Below are positions 57,198 through 64,000 of a stretch of 64,000 nt of DNA, piece by piece. Source of the stretch: Ancylostoma caninum. Taxonomy: Eukaryota; Nematoda; Chromadorea; Rhabditida; Ancylostomatidae. The notes beneath the pieces were generated by a model. It had not been told where the DNA came from. It worked only from the letters and a program-made list of their open reading frames with translations, and ran no database searches. How positions within the stretch are numbered: the stretch's first letter is position 1; each line of letters begins with the position of its first letter. The stretch is taken from NCBI GenBank assembly GCA_037903475.1, contig JBAJFG010000538.1, positions 682,001 to 746,000 of the forward strand, in the 5' to 3' direction. The position numbers were made by a program, and so were the translations under genes.

Positions 57198-59728
57198 CTC
57201 TTTCACTAATTTACGGACATGCTCCTTCCATTCATCATTCTTTTTTGTACTATCTTCTAGGTCAGTTTTCTTTGCGCCGGCAGCGGCGTTTTCCTTCGTT
57301 TTCCTTTGCCTTCTTTTCTTCGGAGGAGGCTTTTGAGGTTACTTCGTGGAGGAAGCTTTCTGGGGTTCTTTTACAGGGGGAGGTGAATCCTGTAGCTTTT
57401 CTGGACAATTTTTCTTCTCAAGAGGAGAGCAGCTGGCACGGGCTCGAGCTTGTAGCTGAGAAATAGCTCCATCCAGGCGATTTCTTTTTGTTGCTAAAAC
57501 AGAGTTGAACACAGTTGGAGATGGAGGAGCTTGGAGAATTTTACCTTGCTTCTTCGTGGCATCAGCTAGAGGAAGCCGCTTCTGTCCTTTCGAGCGAGCA
57601 CCATCCGTCGCCTGCGGAAGTGGTTGGCTGGTTTCTACAATAATCCTTCACAACATGATAATAAAAAGCTATCAAGAAATCAGAGCAAAAGACAGTAATA
57701 AAGAACTATTGAATTGAAGTCACCATCGCTTTCATTTACAGCAAACTTCTTGGCCGAATTTCGAGGCGACGTCTTAACGAGCTCAGCTGAGGACGGTAAC
57801 GGATGAGGCTGGACGTCGCTGATGGACAGAGAGTCCATCGATAGCCCATTAGAGAGCAAGGGTGTATTCAGACCTGAATGAAACAATGATAAGAAAAATG
57901 GTTCTATTTCAAACAGCTAATCGAAACAGCAAGTCTGCCGCAGCTGTGCTGCCTCTAGATCTCATACCGGCCTCATCCGTCCCATCGCTTCGGATGGGTT
58001 TTGGGAATCATCGACATCGAATTAAACAAAAGGGAACACATAGTGAAAAGTAAAACATCAAAGAAAACACTGAAGTCGAACTCAAGGCGCGGCATGCACG
58101 AGCGCGTAAGTTCCGGTGGTAATGACACGGCTCAAGAAGGGGATTTTTGAGAGTTTTGAGTTGTAATACGTACTCCATTGCAATCAGCAGTTCCCCTAGA
58201 TTCTTCTGGTACCCAACACTCCAAACTTACCCTGAGCATGGGCACTGCCTTTAAGGTAATCAAAACTCGCTAGATGAACGAAAACAAGTGAGCTCTAACA
58301 AAACTTCCAAAGTGAGGTAGATGAGGTAGACGAATTCTATTCCTCTCTCCGAGATGGTAAGGGGAATTTGTAGTAGGCTGCGCGCGTCGGACGCATGAAT
58401 CTATTTGCGAAGGATTTTCCACGAAGTCTGGTCAAAGCGGCATGTGCGTCCTCAATGAAAATAACGTGCGGGTGCCGCGAGGCCATAAACACGTAAGTCA
58501 GAGCTGCGTCAGCGACGCGACTCGCCCTATTTTTCACTATATAGACGCACACGCGTCAAACTCACGCATGTAGTATAAATTGCCCTATACCGTGTCACAA
58601 GTTGTGGAGAAGGAAAAGTAGTTCAGCCTTGTGGGATCATTGAGTATCTTGTTCTCCATGATGAGGTCAAATTTGCGTCTACGATACTCAAGAGGATTTA
58701 GTCCAAGTAAAGGATTCCTATGATTGCTAGGGGTGGAACACCAACAGAGTCAAATTTGCATGCTCCCAGCAATAATTTCCTGGTGGAATGTTTTGTACTC
58801 TCTCCAGTATTGCAACAGTATTAACCGTGCTCTAGTTAAATATAGCGATAACATTCCTAAGCATTGGACGAATAAAAACCGTATGTTCCTTAACGAGTAT
58901 TTGGATATCATCAGTTTTCATTGGATGTCATCAGTTTGAATAGATTAAAGATCCAATCCATATCTTTGGAGGCAATATTTTCGCTAAGTTTGTCAAAGTT
59001 TAGCAGCTGCATATTTCACTGAAATATGTACTTTGCTATGAGTAGTGGGTGAAGGAGAAATGACAGGAATAGGAAGTCACCCTACTAGCCGTTGTAAAGC
59101 TTTTAATAATAATCTTTTCAGGGAATCTGCTCGATAAATCCATGATCATCCTTATATTTGCAGCATGCACTCTTATGCACACTTTTGAAAAACATATTAG
59201 AAATAGATTTGTTTTAACAAACTGACCATTCTCGTCAGGTCCTGGCGGCTCAAGAGTTTTTCTCGACTTCTCCCTTTTTCTAGTGGACTCCCCTTCGTCC
59301 ACAACCAAGTCTGAAACTGCTTGTCGTTCATATAGGAGTTTTAGTCCTTACTATTGACGCTAGGTAGGTGAGGGAAGATAATATTGTACAGGTACGGGGT
59401 ATACATAGAATCAATGTCCAAGAATACGCGGAACTACTATCGCAGATTTAGGCCTACCAACATGAGTTTCTGGAAAAAAATCGCTGACATTCAAGGTTAA
59501 CGAGCTAAATCGGAATGAAATTCGTCCGACTACAGTACCAATTAGTAAACTAATTGCATGTTCAGTTCTGCATAATTTTCATGATGTCAGTTACGCTATG
59601 AGGTCACTTATCCTGGCGAGCAGTAGCACTCACTTTGAACTAACTTATATATCGCTCGAATCTGCTCCATTTTCATAGGTGGAAAGTTGTTTCCGCCCAT
59701 GAACCGGATTGGGAAGGCAAAAAAACCA
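57198..59728 (-). CDS. Multi-exon host gene, function unknown, with an in-frame stop
   Basis: Minus-strand exons: 59728-59634 (FAFPIRFMGGNNFPP, KMEQIRAIYKLVQ; donor GTGAGT); 59310-59226 after TTTCAG (LVVDEGESTRKREK, LEPPGPDEN; donor G|GTCAGT); 57873-57724 after TTTCATTCAG (LNTPLLSNGLSMDS, SSAELVKTSPRNSAKKF; donor G|GTGACT); 57634-57198 after TTGTAG (SQPLPQATDGARSK, QKRLPLADATKKQG, VFNSVLATKRNR, then after a TAA at 57339-57341 PPPKKRRQRKTKENAAAG, STKKNDEWKEHVRKLVKE; donor GAG|GTAGGT). Phases agree between exons 1-2 and 3-4. A short exon near 57991-58010 (GTDEA) may precede 57873, but its acceptor is unclear. Low-complexity, basic, Pro/Ser-rich with an NLS-like PPKKRRQRK, so probably nuclear. 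The codons after the TAA stay open for 47 codons in the same frame. No family recognised. Confidence 0.6.
57339..57341 (-). other. In-frame TAA inside an otherwise open exon
   Basis: The minus frame reads KASSTK, TAA, PQKPPPKKRR. The coding character (lysine/proline-rich, no frameshift) is the same on both sides, and a donor-like GAG|GTAGGT lies 141 bp later. It could be the genuine end of the protein, a sequencing error, an allele-specific nonsense change, or a sign that the gene is dying. Confidence 0.6.
58230..58254 (-). mobile_element. Solo end of the AGGCAGCA/TTAA family
   Basis: On the minus strand TTAA (58251-58254) is followed by AGGCAGTGCCCATGCTC, close to the family terminus AGGCAGCACCCAC. 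No opposite end was found nearby. A GTAAGT donor-like site follows within it. Confidence 0.5.
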
Positions 59729-59729
59729 C

Positions 59730-61590
59730 TGCAAAATCTATTTTTTTTTTCTCAGAGAGAGTTCAGCAAGATGACATCCTCCCTCCCAGCGAAGTTGTAC
59801 TAGATGAGGTTTATCCAAAAGAGAAAAGAATGGAACTGCTACGTCGATAACGAATCACACCTTCCGAAAACAGCGCATCGTGGCATGGCACATAATAATT
59901 CTTCATTCCCCAAAAAATGAAGGCTTTCACGAGAATTCAAACTGTGTACGACAGTCTGTTCATTTCTGTTCAGCAGTTTCACGAGCAAATTAGTAAGAAC
60001 ACGGTCCAAGATGGAACAGCCAGTGTCCCTTATTTGTGCTGTGTGCCTGCCTTATGTTGGAGAGGTTATGGGGTGATTATGGCAACATACAAGGCTGTGA
60101 GATAGTGGTTTTACAGAAGTTGGTGAAATGATCATATTACCCTTCTCCTCATAGAATCATTGGTTCCCAGATAAAAGCTGCAAACACCTGTGGTCAAGAA
60201 GGTTCTGAGCTTCCCACTAATCCCGAGTGAACGAGTTTTCTAGTGAAAAAATCTGACGTACGTACCTCACTGCCTTTATGATAATTTGTTGTTGTCAACT
60301 GAGACAAGTCGTTGGATAATGTACTATACTAGATTCTACCAGGTGAATCCGACCATTTCACCACAGCGGATTGAGCAATACTGTTTCATGAGAGTTCACG
60401 GATCCGGCAACTGGTTTGAGAAATGGTGATGACGTCAGAATCGTTGGCAAAAAAAATTATACCCGGTTAAATGTATTTTAGGGTGAATGGTCAAACGGGA
60501 ACCATAATGTATAAGGGCGAATTTTTGCTCACAAACTCTTACGTGGACTTGTACAAGGTTAAGGTTCAGAATAAAGATTTTATGAGAAGTTATCACATTT
60601 TCTAAAGTATAAGTGGAATGAAATGAAGGTAAAATTGACGGAACTTCTTGCAACAAAGCCGTCAACGTCATAAGTCCTACGTGCTTTTTTCATCTTTGAT
60701 TTTTATGCGAACAAATTATTTGAGAAGAGAAACCCTTTCAACTATGCAAACATGTCATTATGCTTGAATTACCCTATGATACGGTAGATGGTTTGAAAAA
60801 AGGTTTTCCAAAGCAGTGGAAGCTCAATTACCTACAATTACGTACTTGATTTTATCAACAATAGGTTTATAAAGCGAACTCTCGGGACGAAAACTTTTAG
60901 CTTTTGAGTTCGATTTAAAGTACTTCTACCGATAAACGGTGTTTAGGGATCTAATTTCTTACCGATATAACCTGGCATGATATTCAAAACCTAAGCAAAC
61001 GAAAGGAATACGTGAGAAAGCAACTGCACCTCTTACAAGGACTGGTTTGAGACATTTTCTCCTTGAATGATGGCTAGGCTCGCTTCCAGTCATGAACGAA
61101 AACGTCTACTGCGATTTCTGAGGTAGCTGAACTTGTAGAAGAAAGTTGAGGGTTAAGAAGAGATAGCGGGATGAGGGAAGAGAAAATATGGAGGAAAACA
61201 AAAATAAAAAGTACACCACGATTCGAAGTGAAATACGATGGTGAATCAATGCCAGGGTGATCACATCACGCAAAATTGGAGAAACTTTTGATCTTGACCA
61301 CCTAAAGCTGAGTTCCGGTCAGCCCATCGTGGCCAAATTTTTCCTTGGAGAATGTTGTTCCTAGTTCTTACCCATCGGAGTGGTTCCGTATCTGTGCAAA
61401 TTTTATTATCCTCAGATAAACTTATTCAGTTGGTTTGAGCTACTTTTGTAGACGATTACCGATGGACTAAAATTCAAATTCAAAGGGCACATTTGACCGT
61501 AACAGAAATGCAACGTCACGATAACACTTCATTTTTTTTTTCAGAAATAAGACAAAACTCTATAGAACTATCGACATCGGAACCATTGTA
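59730..61590. other. Possible upstream introns and small exons of the 57-59.7 kb gene
   Basis: At 60990-60963 (minus) a 28-nt segment is bounded by TTTGCTTAG and ATCG|GTAAGA; its phase can join the 59728 exon. At about 61.06-61.13 kb the minus strand reads TSEIAVDVFVHDWKRA after a TTCAG, while the plus strand reads MARLASSHERKRLLRF up to GAG|GTAGCT, so the strand is undecided. The rest is AT-rich. Confidence 0.3.
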
Positions 61591-62465
61591 TTAGGGTGGT
61601 AAGAAAGTCTTGAGCCGATTTTTACAAAAGCTCCAGAACTTTTGCTTATTGATCGGTATCCATGACCTACCACGTGCTTTTTGTAGACAAACTTGGGGCT
61701 TCTCCATAATAGGCATATATAGCCAAATTGCCTTCCTCAACTTCAATTACGACGTCAGTTCCACGAGAGGTCCCCCTAGCCAAAATCAGTTTTTCCTGCT
61801 CTGTCCACATCGAAAGGAGTTTCTAGAATACCTAATTATTGGAGATGAGAGTGGGGTCCTCTACGATTTTGAACGCACCGTGCCATGTGGTTCCGTCAAG
61901 GAGAAGATCAGCCAAATCGCACCCCCACCCAAACATCTGTCTCCTTTGCTACTTCTGGAATTCGCTAGAAATATTGTATTATGAGCGGCTCCCGCAAACA
62001 CACACAGTCACCAGTAACACATACGCCAATCAGTTCCAGAGAGCCGCGGATGCTGTTTGAGAAAAACGGTCGAAACGAGTTTCTTGTACACCTGCGCCAT
62101 GATGAGGGTAGGCCCCAAATAGCTAAAGAGACCGGTGAAAAATTGGCGGAGCTGGGCTGGGTTACGGTTTCTCACTCGCCCTATTCTCCTGACGTTGCCC
62201 CTTCCGACTACCACTTATTTTGCTCTTTCAAGGCATTTCAAGTCAAGAAAAAATCCGCCAAAGTTGACCATGTTGGAAGGGAGGTCAGCGATTTCTTTGG
62301 CTCCCAGTCTTCCCATTCCTGGGAAAAGGGGACCTGCCCATTAGGTGGGACACTGCAGTGACTAACTATGGCTATTATATTGTTGAGCAAATTCCACTGT
62401 GTGCTGAGTAATAAAATAAAGCACAAAAAAGTCTAAAACGGCTCAAGACTTTCTTACCACCCTAA
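61591..62465 (+). mobile_element. Mariner element, internally deleted and frameshifted, intact TIRs
   Basis: Termini of 27 bp (TTAGGGTGGTAAGAAAGTCT, then TGAGCCG) at 61591-61617 and inverted at 62439-62465 are identical, with TA at 61589-61590 and 62466-62467. The plus frames encode mariner transposase pieces: FLEYLIIGDESGVLYDF (first catalytic Asp), LPQTHTVTSNTY, RHDEGRPQIAKETGEKLAEL (second Asp) and YSPDVAPSDYHLFCSFKAF (third Asp); 34 residues separate the second and third Asp (D34D). HDNARPH has become HDEGRPQ. At 875 bp it is shorter than the usual 1.3 kb; the N-terminal DNA-binding domain is missing and the frame shifts near 61.98 kb. Not autonomous. Confidence 0.9.
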
Positions 62466-62467
62466 TA

Positions 62468-64000
62468 TAATATCTCATCGGTCGAACATAATTGCGGAAG
62501 TCCAAACACAGTAACAAGGTCATACAGTGGCATTCATTTCCATATTCACCCAGCGATTGCAGCTCTCTTTGGCCTGACTCCGTCTCACATGTGATTGATA
62601 ATCTATTCTCAGAAATTTGTAAAACCAAGGAGTGCATGAAATTATTGATACATAAGGCTTTACCCCTGCTCAGTCCACAAAACTGTAGTTAACATGGCAA
62701 ACATGGTTGTGAACTCTGCCAGGGTTCGAGTGGGTACTTGTATGAAATTGGAGCATACGTAAATCAAGCAGACGATAAGAAAAGTGGAATCTGCAGCGCG
62801 GCATTTCTAAGCTCAGACAGGTACATAATTACCAGACCTAATATTTGGACGAGGTCAATGGCAGTCTCATCAGGAAGTCGTTATTGAAAGAAGAACCAAG
62901 GCATGATCTGAAAAAAAAAAACGAAATCTCACAAGAATTTCGTACCTCAACTTAAGCTTTCAGTTGAACCAGCTAGTCTCGAGGTGCTCCTTAATAGAGG
63001 GACAATGTTTCAAAAATGAGTAATATCTCTTGTTACTTAGTTTTTGAGATGGCAGAATGCATTCGCTGAATTCTTTCACCTCGGTTTTCTGGCATCGACC
63101 ATGGTTGGTTGGAATTCACCTAAGACCGATGCAGTTCTCGCGCTCACCTGCACTTACACCTCTGTACAGGAGAGCACAATGAGGAACAATTCCATTGATG
63201 ACATAATGCTTGTACGGAACAGGTGATGAAAATGACGAACACTTTCCGTTCCTGAAGTCGAATATTTAAAAAAGAACAAGCATGACATTAATAATTAGCA
63301 GCAGGGTTACTGTTCTAAAGTGGAACTCTGCCTTTAGGGAATTGGTTGATTCTCAGAATATCTCTCAAGGATCGCCTCATGGGGTACTTTATGTTTCAAA
63401 GCAACACATGCATAGATTTATACTAGCAAGCGTCTTTGTGCATATACGCCACTTCAAAGACTAGATCGGCTTATTTCTGGGTTTAAGGGAAAAAATCCGG
63501 TTTTTTAAAGCAGAACTTCCGGGAAAAAGTGGCTAGAGCTAGTCATAACTCATCAAGTGAATACGTCATGTCTGCGCGGACATGTACGTAATAGGTTTTA
63601 TTCGTCAATCAACCAACCAAACCTGGACTTTAGTTGGTTAACAAAAACTACTGGAAACTAGCAATAAGAGCTTCTTGGGTTTTGTTTGTCGTGGCTATAG
63701 CATATTACCTCCGAAATTGTGTTTGCCTTAAATGTTTTTCCTTCAGTTTTTTGAAAAAAAAATTGTGCCTACGGGCTCAATGGAAGGAACTGAAAATTCC
63801 TTCAAAGGACTTAATTAAACTTTTCAGACAAGTGAAAATGTAGCAGGATGAAGCGTCGAAATTATAGTGCTCAGACTCCCACCGAATTCATTAGAAAGAG
63901 AGTCTTTTAAACGTTCTAGAAATTCTCCATATGCACTTCTTAAACTGCGAAATTAGTGGAATATAAAGATAAGGGTAATAAAGAATGAGCAATTTTATTG
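62468..64000. other. No firm gene; possible membrane-protein ORF at 63634-63843
   Basis: The plus ORF at 63634-63843 starts MVNKNYWKLAIRASWVLFVV and continues with a hydrophobic AIAYYLRN stretch, then basic residues, ending RQVKM; one transmembrane segment is plausible. Without splice support it remains speculative. No repeats noted. Confidence 0.3.

Overview
This is eukaryotic DNA, most likely from a strongylid (hookworm-type) nematode. Spliceable exon fragments are separated by short introns, with acceptors of the TTTTCAG type and GTAAGT/GTGAGT donors. The repeats are of classes typical of these worms: RTE and CR1-like LINEs, Penelope-like elements, a Ty3-type LTR element, mariner remnants and many small inverted-repeat elements. 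The species assignment is inference. I see no bacterial operons, rRNA, convincing tRNA genes or CRISPR.

Host coding content is sparse. The best case is a minus-strand gene at about 57.2-59.7 kb, possibly reaching 61 kb, whose exon phases mostly agree; its function is unknown and one exon carries an in-frame TAA. A second minus-strand gene at about 44.4-46.05 kb has five phase-compatible exons, with a separate hydrophobic exon at 43.76-43.91 kb. Weaker plus-strand exon candidates lie at 131-440, 48829-49148 and 55010-55141.

The rest is largely repeats. From left to right: a 71-bp tandem pair (1.93 kb), a degenerate dispersed family (5.6-6.5 kb, inverted copy at 10.5-10.8 kb), a hAT-like MITE (7.57 kb), a mariner-type TIR element (11.04-11.89 kb), an RTE scrap (13.1 kb), a spaced CTGGTCAGGCAAC motif array with a 48-bp palindrome (15.3-16.0 kb), a TTAA-flanked fold-back MITE (25.1 kb), two perfect 22-24 bp palindromes (26.4 kb), a satellite that inverts in its middle (26.5-27.3 kb), a CR1-like tail (28.4-28.9 kb), a snapback MITE (29.1 kb), an apparently perfect 1.34-kb palindrome (29.44-30.78 kb), mariner and Penelope remnants (31.7-34.7 kb), the 3' end of a Ty3-type retrotransposon with its LTR (35.4-36.36 kb), and a 2.6-kb GC-rich minisatellite of about 50-bp units (36.6-39.2 kb).

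From 49.6 to 53.9 kb is a nested retroelement cluster. A Neptune-type Penelope-like element with a GIY-YIG domain is split by an RTE insertion flanked by an exact 13-bp target-site duplication, followed by CR1, RTE and mariner scraps. Three sequences beside Penelope remnants resemble hammerhead ribozyme cores (CUGANGA...GAAA), one of them with the GAAA box replaced. At least four MITEs share AGGCAGCA-type ends, three with TTAA on both sides; one sits in an intron of the 44-46 kb gene. An 875-bp mariner with intact 27-bp TIRs lies at 61.6-62.5 kb.
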